Source: Progne subis subis
Lineage: Eukaryota > Chordata > Aves > Passeriformes > Hirundinidae
NCBI GenBank assembly: GCA_022316685.1
Contig: JAKJHU010001542.1
Location: 1-64,000, forward strand
Direction: 5' to 3'
Length of the DNA stretch: 64,000 nt
The translations under genes were made by a program, and so were the position numbers. The notes under the pieces are model-generated. The model was not told where the DNA came from. It ran no database searches and was given only the letters and a program-made list of their open reading frames with translations. Positions within the stretch are counted from its first letter, which is position 1. Every line of letters starts with the position of its first letter. This document shows, piece after piece, positions 10,350 to 21,449 of this stretch.

Positions 10350-11065
10350 GGATGGCTGCACCGGAACGACGCGAAACCGAGGCGGTCCCGCCCGGCCCAG
10401 GGCTCCCTCCCAGTCCCGCCCGGGTGTGCGGCCAAAACTCCCCGGAGCGAACGCGGCGGTCCCGGAGCGATCCTGGAGCCAATCCCGGAGCGATTCGGGG
10501 TCCGATCCCCGTCCCGGTGCCGCCTCCAGTCTCATGTCCCAGTCCCGGAGCGCTCCCGGTGCTGATTCCGGTCCCGGTGTCGATCTCGATCCCGGAGCGG
10601 TGCCATTCTTGGTGCCAGTGCTGGTTCCCGTTCCACTCCTGGTCTCAGTCTCGGTCTCGGACTCGGTCTCGGAGCGTTCCCGGTACCGGAGCCGGTGCCG
10701 GTCTTGGTCCCGGAGTGCTCCCAGTGCCAATCTCAGTCTCGGTGCTGGAGCAGTTCCAGTCTCGGTGCTGGTTTCCGGTGCCGCTCTTGGTCTCAGTCCT
10801 TGCGTGCTCCCGGTCTCGGTTCTGGCCGCAGTCCTGGAGCAGTCCTGGAGCGCTCCCGCCGCCGGTGCCGGTTCCAAAGCATTCCCGGTGCCGGTCCCAG
10901 TGTCGCTCTTGGTGTCAGTCTTGGTCCCTGCACCGCTTCTGGTGCCGGGTTTGGTCTCGGTCTCGGTCCCAGTGCGGTGCCAGAGCGGTGCCGGTCTCGG
11001 TTCCGGTGTCGGTCTCAGTGTTGGTGCTGGTGTCGGTTCTGGTGCTGATCTCTGGTCTCGGTGCC
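10350..11065. repeat. GC block and hexamer-phased array, right arm
   Basis: A GC-rich block (10,350-10,510) is followed by GTCCCG/GTGCCG/GTCTCG hexamers. It is the mate of 6,300-7,000. The uninterrupted run at 10,605-10,630 is the site that, in the third copy, abuts the left LTR of ERV-2 at 31,147. Confidence 0.75.
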
Positions 11066-11089
11066 GGAGATTTCAGACCCTTTTGGGTG

Positions 11090-11402
11090 ATTTTAGGGCA
11101 AAGCGAGCCCTTGGAGGAGGGCGCGTCCCCTTGCCACGCCCCCTCTCCTCCTCGTTCCCGCCCTTTCCTTGGCCCCGCCCCTTTTCCCCTGCCGGGCCCT
11201 GCGCTTTCCCTGAGCCCGCCTCATTTCATTCCTTCCCTGCGCTTTCATTGGCCGCAGCTCTCTTCTCCCTTGAGACCCGCCTATCTGCTGGCGCGTTGTC
11301 TCCGGCGCATGCGCAGACTGCTCGGAAGTTGCTTCCCGGAGTGCCGCCATCTTTGTTCCTGTTCCCCGACGGGGCTCCCGCGTGTCCTGAGCCCTACGGT
11401 GG
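11090..11402 (+). promoter_or_regulatory. CpG-type promoter and exon 1 remnant of RAB4B-like gene, right
   Basis: In plus orientation: CCCCGCCCC (about 11,174), CATTGGCC inverted CCAAT (about 11,246), GCGCATGCGC (about 11,306), GCCGCCATCTTTG (about 11,341), then an exon remnant ending CCCTACG before a GTGGGG donor (about 11,396). Compared with the left copy, the GAGACCTACG end is altered (GAGCCCTACG) and there is no ATG, so this copy is further from coding. Confidence 0.6.
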
Positions 11403-12261
11403 GGCATTGGGGGATCTCTCGGGGATCCTGAGGGGTCTGAGTGGGCCTGGGGTTCTCTCTAGGGATTTGGGGTTGTCTAGGGGATTTAGGGCGGTCTGGG
11501 GGTCGCTAAGGGGTTTATGGGGGGCTCTAGGGTCTCTCTAGGCGTCTTGGGGGGGTCTCTAGAGGGTCCAGAGGAGTCCGTAAAGGGGCTCGGGGGTCCC
11601 TAAATGGGTTTGGTGGTCTCTCTAGGGGCTTTGTCAGTTTGAGGGGTCTATTGGTGATCTCTAGGGGTCTGGGGGAGCCTCTAGCGGTTCCGGGGAGGTC
11701 TGGGGGTGTCTGTGGGTCCCTATGGGGGATTTTGGGGAGGTCTAGGGGTCTCCAGAGAGGGTCTGAGGGCACTATAGGGGATCTCTGGGGGATCTATAGA
11801 GGGTCCGGGGGGCCTGGGTGTCCCTGTGGGGGATCTGGGGGGATCTCTAGAGGGGATCCGGGGGTCTCTAGTGGGGATTTGGTGGGGTCTTGTGGTGCTC
11901 TAGAGGCTCTATAGGGGTTTGGTTGAGCAAATAAAGGGTCCAGGGGTATCTGGGGGGCGTCTCTGTATAAGGAGATTCTGGGGTCCTTCAAGGGAATTTT
12001 TTTTTTTTTAATTTTGGGCTCTGTAGGGGAAATTTTGAGGTCGAAATTGGGAAATTTTGGGTTTTCTATTGGGAATTTTTTTGAATTTTGGGGGAAATGC
12101 AGGAATTTGGGCAATTTCAGGTCCAAGTGTGGGAATTTTGAGATCTCTAGGGAGGATTTGGGGGGAATTTTATGTCTAAACATGGGAGATTTGGGGAATT
12201 TTAGTTACAAATGTAGGAAATCTTGGCAATTTGGGTCCAAATGTGGGAATTTTTTTTCCAG
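11403..12261. repeat. GGGTCTCTAGGGG minisatellite and intron 1-like region, right
   Basis: At 11,403-11,930 there are 11-13-bp units around GGGTCTCTAGGGG. At 12,000-12,260 there are GGGAATTTTGGG-type diverged repeats with a T(10) run near 12,000. It is the mate of 5,148-5,980. Confidence 0.7.
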
Positions 12262-12340
12262 ATTTCGTCTTCAAGTTCTTGGTGATCAGCAGCACCACCA
12301 CCGGCAAATCCTACCTGCTGCAGCCCTTCATCAAGAGCAA
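12262..12340 (+). pseudogene. RAB4B: RAB4B-like exon 2 (P-loop exon), right copy
   Basis: A 79-nt exon lies between TTTTTCCAG and GTGTAGG. It is open throughout and reads DFVFKFLVISSTTTGKSYLL and onward. The first glycine of the GxxxxGKS loop is serine here, whereas the left copy keeps it, so nucleotide binding would be impaired even if the exon were used. It is the mate of 5,069-5,147, with a handful of substitutions and no indel. The fragment lacks the later Rab exons. Confidence 0.75.
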
Positions 12341-12979
12341 GTGTAGGAAATTCTGGGAATTTTTAGGGATTTTGGGAATTCCAAGTGGTCGGGGGATTTT
12401 GGAGGAGATTTTTTAAATATATTTCTGGGCATTTTAAGGGTTTGGTTGCTTGTTTCTTTGTTTGTCTTTTTGTTTTTCATTTTCTGTGTGTTTTTTGTTG
12501 GGTTTGGTGGAATTTTTTGAAATTTGGGGAATATTGCTGGCGTTTTTGGAGGAATTTTCAAGGCTTTTTTTTTAGCAATTTGCTGTTATTTCTGGGGTTT
12601 TTTTTAATTTTGCTTTTTTGATGCAATTCTGGGCGATTTGAATTTTTGGAATTCTGTGTCCCTCTGGGTTCTCCCCCATTCTGCAGTATTTAGGGGCATT
12701 TCCTGTCACTTCTGAGTCATTTTTGGTCACTTTTGGGCCATTCTTGACCATTTTTGTGGTGTTTTCTGTCACATTGGGTAATTTAGGGCAATTTTTTCTC
12801 ATTTTTGGGTACATTTAAAGGGGATTTTTGGTCACTTTTGGGGCCGTTTTCTGTCATTTTGAGCCATTTTTGTAATTTTGGGTACATTTCTAGTCAGTTT
12901 TTGATCATTTGGGGCCATTTTCTGCCACTTTTTGGTCTCTTGAGGGGTGTTTCTGGTGACTTTTGAGCCCTTCTTTGCT
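12341..12979. other. T-rich intron-like sequence after the RAB4B-like exon
   Basis: T-rich runs followed by CATTTTTGGTCACTTTTGGG-type diverged repeats. It is the mate of 4,371-5,068. No further exon is recognised. Confidence 0.5.
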
Positions 12980-13445
12980 GGCTTCAGTCCCGGTCTCAGT
13001 GTTGATCTCAGCGCAGTCCAGGTCCCAGTGCCGGTAGCGGTGTCAGTCTTGGTCCCGGAGTGCTCCCAGGGCCAGTCTCAGTCTGGGTCCCAGTCCCGGA
13101 GCGGTGCCAGTCTCGGTGCTGGTTCCGGTGCCGCTCTTGGTCTCAGTCTTGGTGCCAGTGCCAGTTGTGGTGTCGAGTTACGGTCTTGGTGTCAGTCCCG
13201 GTGCCGGTGCCTCTGTGGCGCCCGGTCTCAGTTGCGGTGTACTGGTTTCCGGTCCTGGTCCCGGTGCTGCAGCGGTGCCACTCTCAGTTCTGGTGTCGGT
13301 TCTGGTCCCAGTCTTGGTCTCGGTGCCCGTCCCAGAGCAGCGCCGCTGTCGGTGCCGGTCTGGGATTCGGTGTCGGTCTGAGTCTTGGTGCTGGTGCCGG
13401 TTCTGGTGCTGACCTTGGTGTGGGTCTCAGTCCAGGTGCTGGAGA
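12980..13445. repeat. Hexamer-phased GTGCCGGT/GTCTCA array, right arm
   Basis: Mate of 3,895-4,370, with the same hexamer family and several frames open. Confidence 0.8.
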
Positions 13446-14019
13446 TTTTAGGCCCATTTGGGTAATTTTGGGCCAAAGCGTGTTGCGTTGTGGTTTTTGG
13501 GAGTGGAGCTGAAGCCCAGAGCCAATAAGCCTCTGCGGTGGAAAGGCCGCTTGGGGAAGCTGAGGCGAAGCAGTCAAGCTCACACATGCACACACGGCAC
13601 GTGGGCAGCTCAGCAAGGAGAGGCCAGAAGGCCTTGGCACTGGATCAGTTCCAGCCAGGTTTATTTCCAGAAGCCCAAGGGGAATCCAGATTGGAAAGGG
13701 GAGCACGTGTGCTGGTCTGCAGCTCAAGTGTGAGCTTCAGCAGCCCAAGACCTTGAGGCACGGGGGCAGAGCAAAGGGCAGGAAAGGTCAGTGTCCTCTA
13801 GGGAAAAGGGGGCCAGTCCCCGGGAACCCCAAACCAATGGAGACCCAGAGGAAAGGAGAAACCAAAGGGCCTGGGGAATCAGGGAGGGGAGAAACTGAGG
13901 CAAACCATCGTGTCCAGAGCCCCATTGGGAAGTTCTCTGTCTCAGGCTGGGCAGGTGACTCTATGATCTGTCCTGCCAAGGCCAGGCCTTAGGTATTATG
14001 GCAAGGGGCTGCAGGGACT
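13446..14019. other. Unique block, right arm
   Basis: Mate of 3,331-3,890. Small indels between the copies change all reading frames, so no gene is called. Confidence 0.5.
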
Positions 14020-15260
14020 CCACACTCAGCATGATTCCAGTTGCTCACAGCCACTCCCAGTCAATCCCAGTAGGATTCCCATCACCCTCAGTGTGATCCC
14101 AGTTCTCCCCAGCATGGGTGCGGCTGTTCTCACTGTGGTCCCAGTGTGATCCCAGGTGCCCTGGAATAGGCCCAGTCCCTCTCAGCATGGTCCCAGTCAT
14201 GCCCAGTTGCCCCCAGTGTAGATCCAGTCACTCCCAGTTTTCCTGTAGCGTGGTCCCAGTCATTCCCAGCATGATCCCTTCTGTTCCCAGTGTTGTTCCA
14301 GTCCCCCCTGCATGTTTCCAGCCCCTCCCAGTATATCCCAGTTGCCCTCAGCATGCTCATAGTCATTCCCAGTCACTCCCAATTGCCCCAGTAAGGCTCT
14401 AGTTACCTGAGAATGATGCCAGTCTTTCCCAGTTTCTTCCAGTCACTCCCAGTATGATCCCAGTTGTGATCTCAGTCCCCTCAGCATGGTTCCAGCACAT
14501 TCCGGTTGATCCCACTTGCTTCCAGTGTGTTCACAGTTTCCTGCCAACATGGGCCCAGCAGCTCCCAGTAACCCCCAGTGAGGATCCATTCACAGCCACT
14601 GTAATCCCAGTGGCTCCCAGGATGATCCCAGTGGGACCCGTAGTCACTCCCAGTATGGTTCCAGTCACTTCCAGTATGATCCCAGTGAGTCACGCTAAAA
14701 TCTCAGTCACTCCCAGTATGATCCATTGCACCCAGTCACCCCCAGTATGGTTCCAATCATGGCCAGCACCTTTCCAGTCTCTCCCAGTCTGACTCCAGTA
14801 TGATCTCAGTCTCTCCCAGTACAATTCCAGTCACTCCCAGTATGATCCCAGTAGGATTCCAGTCACTTGCAGTCTAATTCCAGTCACTCCCAGTACAATG
14901 CCAGTGGCTCCCAGTGTGATTCCCAGTTGATCCCTGTCAATGCCAGCATGACCCAGCAGCCTCCAGTATGATTCCAGTGACCCCCTGTCTCTCCCAGTAT
15001 GCTCCCTGTCACTCCCACTTCATTCCCAGTTGCTCTCAGCATGATTCCAGTTGCTCACAGCCACTCCTAGTCTTTCGCAGTATGATTCCCATCACCCTCA
15101 GTGTGATCCCAGTTCTTCCCAGCATGGACCCAGCTTTTCCCACTGTGATCCCAGTATGATCCAGGTGCCCCTGGAATAGTCCCAGTCCCTCTCATCATGT
15201 TCCCAGTGACTCCCAGTTGCCCCCAGTGTAGATCCACTCACTCCCAATTGCCTGTTTTTT
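14020..15260. repeat. CCCAGTATGATCCCAGT minisatellite, right arm
   Basis: About 1.24 kb of TCCCAGT-based degenerate units upstream of the right zinc-finger copy. The left arm has only about 270 bp at this place, so the array has expanded or contracted since duplication. Confidence 0.8.
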
Positions 15261-15354
15261 ATGGAGCCCAGATGCCCAGTGACTTCTAGAGATGGTCTTG
15301 GGCAGAGAGATCTTCAAACTCAACGTGCTCATCCCTTGTTCTCCCTCCACACAG

Positions 15355-16010
15355 GATTTCCCATTCCCAACCCTTGGCTGGGTGGAGGAGGAGGCTGTGA
15401 GGAAGAGGAAGGTGCCCCAGGACAGCCAGGCAGGTGAGGAGGAAGTCAGTGCCCCTTTCCCCCTCTCTCCTGCTCCATCTCCCAGCCCAGCATGGCCCCG
15501 GCTGCAGGACAACCCCGCAGCCGACGCCGTCCTGCCGGGGACGCACTGAGGGGATCTCCTTCCCCTTCCCTCTGGCACGGAGGCAAATCCCATCCTCTCC
15601 TTGTCCTTCCTCCCCCACACAAGGAGCTGAGCATGGAGACCAGGGAGGACAAATCCCCACGGCAGAGCCTCGTGGAAGAGGCCGTTTTTGAGCGGCTCCA
15701 CGGGGCAGGAATCCAACGGGGAGGAAAAGTCCTGGCGATCCCTCGTGAGAAGAGACTGCAAAGCAGATCACGAGGATCTGAGGAGGAAAGAGCCACCCTG
15801 TGCCAGGAAGGTGGCCAGAGATGGAGCCAGAGCTCAGACCTGGTGGTCCATGAGCAGCTTCATGATGGGGAGAAGCCCCACAAGTGCTTTGGGTGTGCGA
15901 AGAGCTTCAGCTGGCGGTGCCACCTGCTTCGCCACCAGAGGATTCACACAGACGAACGGCCCTACGAGTGTGGGGAATGTGGGAAGAGCTTCAGGTTGCG
16001 TTCCCATCTG
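15355..16010 (+). pseudogene. C2H2 zinc-finger gene, right copy, truncated by ERV-1
   Basis: The leader exon (about 15,354-15,435) ends at CAGGCAG|GTGAGG as in the left copy. The last exon begins near 15,620 with [11 protein letters not shown] (15,632 onward). Two defects are seen in the linker: an extra T near 15,688 and a missing A near 15,759, which together shift and then restore the frame over about 70 nt. The acceptor preceding ACAAGGAGC reads CCCCCAC instead of CCCCCAG, so splicing to this exon should fail. Two fingers are readable ([20 protein letters not shown]) before the sequence runs into LTR sequence at about 16,010. All other fingers and the 3' UTR are gone. Confidence 0.75.
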
Positions 16011-16287
16011 GTCCATTCCCGAAATGCCCAAGATTCTGCTTTTAATGTATAACCCCCCTAATTTTTAATTTTTGTAGGATTTATGGGTTTTTCCCCATTG
16101 TTGCTTTCATCTTTCAATATTCAGTTTCATTTACAAACCTATGGTTTGTTTGTAAAGGCAAGTATCTTCTTTTCCATTCATCAATCAGTAGAATCCTTCC
16201 CATTGTTTCTCTCATCTCTCAGGGCTAGTTTGATCTACCAGCAGAACCAGGGCTTGTTTGTAAAGACAAATCTTGTCATTCCTCTCG
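16009..16287 (-). mobile_element. ERV-1 3' LTR fragment
   Basis: This matches 22,620-22,897 of the 5' LTR, including CCTATGGTTTGTTTGTAAAGGC and the TTAATGTATAACCCCCC stretch. Missing are the U3 start with the polypurine junction (beyond 16,287) and everything from the AATAAA signal onward (before 16,009). The fragment therefore cannot terminate a proviral transcript. Confidence 0.8.
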
Positions 16288-17560
16288 ATCCCTCCTCTTT
16301 TATTTTTAATAATTGTCTTGACAAATTTTAGTTATCATTGACTATTTTTTGTTCTTGGGTCTTTTTTGGTTTTGCAATTATTTGCAGTGACATCCATTTC
16401 TGTCCTTTTGTAGCTCTCTCTGGATCAGTAGGCTTGGCTACTCCCTGCATCCCTTTGATCACGTGTTGAATAAGTTGTACTAAGCAAGGGATCATGAGTG
16501 GTAAAAAGATTAGAGTTGCTCTAACATATGAGAGGAAAGAAAAACATTTGTTTAACTCATAGTTCACTGGGTAACTATGAAAACATGTCCATTCTAGCTT
16601 TTTTATGTTTGGACTGGCACATGAGCTAACTTCTTTTATTCTTTTTGTTATTTGTTTTACTACTTTTCTATTGTCATCTATTCGCAAACAGCAGTTTGAG
16701 TCATTTAATTTGCCACACCCTCCTCTTTCTTCTGCTAATAAATAATCTAATACTATCTGATGTTGGAATATTGCATTTCTAAGCTCTCACATCAGGTTTT
16801 TACTTGCAGTTACATCCCAGATCTGTTTTGTTGGAGCTGGACTAGAACCTATTAAAAAAGGGTCCGAGTTCCATTCCGGTGCTGCCACTTCTACTGATAG
16901 TCACCAACAACATGTGTCCTACTTGTGGAATTATCTCAGGGCCAGCTTAAAAATAAAGGGTCAAAACCCCTATCCTTTCCCACTGCTTTACAGCCTTCAA
17001 AATTCTTTTGGTGATTATGGAAGGAACACCTTACCCAGCTACCATTAGTGAGCTTAACGTGTGTTTGATTCTATCTGCCTTGATATCTGGAACAATCATA
17101 AGGAGGGCAGTTGGGGGTCCAACAATCTCAACTCAAAGATAAAGTCCAGTCGCAGACACTTTTTCCTACATATACGCCTCCTGTTCTATTTAGACAAGAA
17201 ATGCCTCTTTCAGAGGAATGAAGCCGCCATGGACTTCCTTCCTCATCGCAAAATCCTGTTCCATTATTGACTTCACTCAGGGTGCTAACCCACCGTTTGG
17301 GTTCGACTGGGCTGGCCACCCATGGCCAGTCGTCAGATCCCCCTGGCCCTCCGCAGACCCAACAATTGCTACCGTTAAAGGGTTTTGCTACTTCTTCTCC
17401 TAAGGTTAAAAAATTATCTTCCTACTTTTGGCCTTAACTTAACTGACAATATAAAGGTAAGATTATTAAGAGAAACATTCTAATGGTGTAATCTAATTTT
17501 CTAACTTAATTTTCACTTTCACGTTGTCTTCTACACCACCCGTGGCGAGCGAAGTCACAG
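16288..17560 (-). pseudogene. ERV-1 env remnants
   Basis: The minus-strand frame 16,328-16,687 contains a hydrophobic stretch (ATLIFLPLMIPCLVQLI) typical of a transmembrane anchor followed by a short polar tail, so it is probably the TM subunit. The frame 17,128-17,319 is a short Cys- and Gly-containing piece that may be from the surface subunit. No continuous env frame exists; stops and shifts separate the pieces. No immunosuppressive-domain or fusion-peptide assignment is attempted. Confidence 0.55.
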
Positions 17561-17567
17561 AAACAAC

Positions 17568-18923
17568 TTAACATAAAGAAACCAATGACAGCGAGGATTG
17601 GCCCCCAGTGACTGGAGAGCTGAGAGGAGGGATGCCCACACAAACTATTCCAGCAGGCAGTCTGTGGGTAGGCACACGAGGCTTCCCCCGATGCCGACGC
17701 ACTGGCTGCTGCTCCAGTCCACTGCTGCGGAGTGTCAGTCGTGGCTTCCCGTCCTTCTCTTCCAGCTGAGATGTCCAAATCTGCGGGGCCTCAGAGACCT
17801 TGACCCGAGTGTGGTGGGTGCACCCGTGTTCTGCTGTGCTGACGGCTGTTTCTGTGCTCAGCAACACTTGGAAAGGTCCACGCCACTTAGCCACTAGTGG
17901 TGCTTCTTTTTATTCCTTAGCTAGGGCTTAATTTCCTGGTGGGATGTGAACAGCAAAGTCCAAAGGCAGGGTCTGTGCCAGCTGAGCTTCCTGTCAAAGA
18001 GATTTCACAAGAGACAGTATCCTGGCCACATATTGCTTTAAATATACATCACTTATCTGTACCCCCCCACTAGGCTGGGAACTGTAAGGGTAAGGAATTC
18101 TAAACATCAGTTCAAAGGGAGATAATTGAATATCTCCCCTGGCTCTAGCCCTTATCCTTGCCAAAGCCAGTGCCAAGAGCCGTACCCATGGCATCTTAGT
18201 TTCTGTCACTAGCTTCAAAAGGTGTTTATTTCTCCATTCATCCTCTCCACCCTGCCAGAACTTCTGGGGATGCCAGGGGCTGTGGAGATTCCATCTTATC
18301 CCTAGAGCAGTCAGAACTCCTTGAAGAATTTTTCCTGTAAAATGAGATCCCCTATCTGAGTCTATTGCTTCTACAATCCCATATCTTGGAATTATTGGTT
18401 TTAAAAATACTTTAATAACTGATCCTGTAGTTGCTGAAATGGCAGGAAATGCTTCTGGCCCCCCTGTTAACTGACATACTATTACCAGAAGGTATTTAAA
18501 CCTTGCCACTCGTGGCATTTCGGTAAAATCCACCCGGCATCTCTGGAAGGGATGTATAGCCCAAGGCCTCCCTCCCCTGGCAAGTTTCTTTGTAACTCTG
18601 TTATTGGTTTTAGCACAAATCAAACAATCTTCAGTAGCTCGCTTTGCCAGGGTAAAAAGACCCACAGCAGCAGACATTTTGAGGGACGCTTCTACCAGTC
18701 CTCGAGAGCCCCAATGACTCCCTTTGTGGAGTTGTTTTAATAGCTGTAAGGCCTGAGCTTTTGGTATCCACTCTTTACCATCTCTTGTAAACCAATGACC
18801 CTGTTTTTCCTCTGCCCTACTCTTTTTAGTTATCTCAAGTTCTTCTGGTGAAAAAGACAGTTTTTCTGGCAGTGATGCAGTTACTGGGAGCAAGGGGAGG
18901 ATCTTAGAGATTTCTGGTGACAA
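17568..18923 (-). pseudogene. ERV-1 pol: integrase
   Basis: The 309-aa frame 17,994-18,923 covers the H/H..C/C zinc-binding region (LHKGSHWG and CLICAK) and the catalytic core, with Asp residues in VDFTEMP and IDSDRG and a Glu in the third motif region (GGEDEW), which is altered compared with ERV-2. A second frame, 17,568-17,894, carries the C-terminal GPF-type segment (MAKWRGPFQVLL). A frame change separates the two. It would integrate viral cDNA if intact; it is not intact here. Confidence 0.75.
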
Positions 18924-18945
18924 TGCAGCTTTTCGAGCTTCTCTA

Positions 18946-19422
18946 TCAGCCAGTTGGGCTCCTATTGCCTGCTCTGAGCACTCTGCCTGGTGTCCCAGAA
19001 CGTGTATTATTGCTACCCTCGTTGGTTAAGTTCACTACCTCTAATAGGCCAGAGATTAAGTTCTCATGAGCTAACTTCTTTCCCCTGCAGGTTAATAAAC
19101 CTCTTTCTTCCCATAGTTTCTTAAATGCATGTCTCACCCTATGTGCATATTTAGAGTCAGTAAAAACATTCACTGTCTTGTCCCGGTATAATTCACAGGC
19201 TCTCACAGGCGCACACAGCTCTGCTGTCTGAGCTGACCAGGTGGGCGGTAACCTCCCCCCTTCATTTAACTGCTTTTTATTCACGATAGAGTATCCTGTA
19301 AATCGTTTCCCTTCTATCACCCTTGAAGACCCATCAATAAACACATTTTTCTTCCTTTTGTTCTTACTCAAAGGCAAAATACTGTTTACTATCATCTGTA
19401 ATCGGACACCCCCAGAAAGCAT
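18946..19422 (-). pseudogene. ERV-1 pol: RNase H
   Basis: The frame contains FIDGSSRV, TAELCAPVRACEL and VFTDSKYAH, the first three acidic-residue motifs of retroviral RNase H. The end of the domain is out of frame. It follows directly on the N-terminal RT piece, with no palm or connection domain between them. Confidence 0.75.
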
Positions 19423-19610
19423 CCTTTAAGTCCGGTACTGAATAATACTGGTGTGAAGAAGGGATCTGATTCAGGATTGTATAGGGATCCGGAACTGTGG
19501 GATGCCTTGATGTGACAATTTCCTTGATTATTCTTAAATCCTGCACCATTGTGTGGGTTCCATCTGGTTTCTTAACTGGCAGGATAGGGGGTGTTATAGG
19601 GAGACATACA
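19364..19610 (-). pseudogene. ERV-1 pol: N-terminal RT fragment
   Basis: It reads VQDLR, PDPYTILNQIP and DLKDAFWGCPI, the fingers segment of reverse transcriptase up to the first catalytic-Asp motif. It then stops near 19,370 and passes into RNase H. The YxDD palm motif, thumb and connection are absent, so a deletion of roughly 1 kb is inferred by comparison with ERV-2. Confidence 0.7.
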
Positions 19611-20209
19611 CGGCCCTAAAAAGACCTTCCTTTAGCAGGGACTCAGGGACAGGCTGTAACCCCTTCTTTCCCTCCCTTGAAAGAGGGGATTGCTTTTTAG
19701 ACACTGTTTGTCCTGGTTGTTTCAAAGTAATTTGGAGAGGCCTCTATGTCTAGTTTTTCGTATTTTCTGGGGCTGCCCTACTCTTCTGGATTTATTTCAG
19801 CATAAGCCTTCTCAGACATTTTACACAAAGATATCACAGTGTTGGACTCTGTGTCATTTTTTACCAATGCTAATTTGCATTCCCACTTTAGCCATCAAAT
19901 CCCTTCCCAGTAATTACAATCACAATTAGGAACAAACAGGAATTCGTGTATTTCAAACCTGTCCCCCACATCTATTAATAGCAGTCGAATTAAAATACAC
20001 TCGCTCATCTTTTTCCACTCACTCTTTGAATGACTAATGATCTTTTGATAATTGCCCCCTCCCCAGGTATAAAATTTAAAGTGGATCGAGAAGCTCCTGT
20101 ATCTACCAGAAAACCACACCTCCTCTCAATCTGGACCCCACCTTAAAAGTTATCAAGGGCTCCTGAGTGGTGGGTCCTTGATATAATGGGAGCCCCCGAC
20201 ACCCCCTAA
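19611..20209 (-). pseudogene. ERV-1 protease and pol start
   Basis: The active-site DTGAS is encoded at about 20,085-20,099, but the surrounding frame is broken several times. A UAG at 20,207-20,209 is followed by GGGGGUGUC, the position equivalent to the gag stop of ERV-2 (36,288-36,290). Confidence 0.6.
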
Positions 20210-21449
20210 CAATCCATTTCCATTATCCTCTGGATTTCCTCCTCCTGAGGGTCCAGCTGTTTCTGTGGACACTCCCTTTCCAATGCCCTTCTGCCCGGCA
20301 GATAGCACACTGGTTCCTTCCCAACCACTGTTTGGGTCAGCTCTCCCCTGCCGAGGAGGGAATGAATGCCCTCTGCCACTTCCCTGTGGCCGACCCCGTC
20401 CCCTCTGTCCTGGGGACCCCTTGGACCCTGCGGTTTATTCTTCCGTGGCTGCAAAAACTCTGCCATCATCTTTGCCTTAGCCTTTACCTTTTCTTCATCC
20501 CTCCTTACATATATCTGCTGTGTTTTTTCTAACTAGTTCTTCTAGAGGCTTGTTTCTGCCACTCTTCATCTTTCTGTACCCCTTTCCGTATGTCAGGCCA
20601 GGCCTTTGTAACAAATTGTACCTTCAACAGTCTGTGCCAAAGGCTGGTCCCTCCGGATCCATCCCCCGTGTTTCCATCAAGGCCTCTCTAATCCTCTCCA
20701 ACCAGTGAGAGGGGCTTTCATGTTTCTCCTGTTCTAAGGACATAGCCTCAGCTATGTTGTTAGTTCTGGGAACTGCTGATTTCATTGCCCTAATTAAATC
20801 AACACGGTAATTGCAGAGGCAAGCCAAACTGGTCTCCTCATTTGGGTTCCACTGGGGCTCCACCTGGGGGATGGCATCATCCACTGTAGGTACATTAGGT
20901 CCAGCCCCCGCTGCTGCTTGTGGATGTTCATCCTTCCACAGCTGCCGAGCTTTCTGCAAAATCATTCATTTCTCTGATGACCCAAACAAAATCCCCAGGA
21001 GAAAATCACAATCCTTCCATATATAATCCGCGTTTCCTAAATATTCTATCTTTTCCCTCAGCCCTATGGGATCATCCAAATATGGGAGTAATTATTTTTT
21101 CAACCTCCTTATATCCTGGGTAGTAAGTGGTACAATTACAAACCCAAACCCTCCCTCCTGACCCCCCAAAGGAACTTGGTGGAGTGGCATCTGGCGTACC
21201 CCTGTCTCTTGGGTCCAGGGGGGCTTCTGATGTGCTCAATTGATTTCCTCTTCTAGTTCTACCTGGTGGTATGATAGGCTGCTCCCTTCCCCCTACACCA
21301 TTATTCTCAGGTGGGGCTGTAGGAACAACATTCCCCTGATCCCTTTGCTCTGGGAGTTGAGGATACAGGGGACCTGCAGCTGGTCCTGGTTCAGCTGGCA
21401 ACACTGGAGGACAAGACGGGAAAGTGCTGAAGAACATCCCAATTCTCAC
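20210..21449 (-). pseudogene. ERV-1 gag: proline-rich, capsid and nucleocapsid
   Basis: The frame 21,072-21,449 is proline-rich and then passes into the capsid start. The frame 20,624-20,965 contains capsid sequence with a WLERIREAL segment. Around 20,255-20,310 a Cys/His-rich stretch corresponds to a CX2CX4HX4C zinc knuckle but is split by a one-base shift. Matrix is not recognised. The domain order matches gammaretroviral gag. Confidence 0.7.

Larger units (their letters stand above)
10292..16005. repeat. Right arm of large inverted repeat (inner part)
   Basis: This is the reverse complement of about 2,340-7,056, with the modules in reversed order: GC block, hexamer array, CpG promoter, minisatellite, RAB4B-like exon, hexamer array, unique block, CCCAGT minisatellite, zinc-finger gene. 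It ends abruptly inside the zinc-finger array where ERV-1 LTR sequence begins. The CCCAGT minisatellite is about four times longer here than in the left arm (3,060-3,330). Confidence 0.85.
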
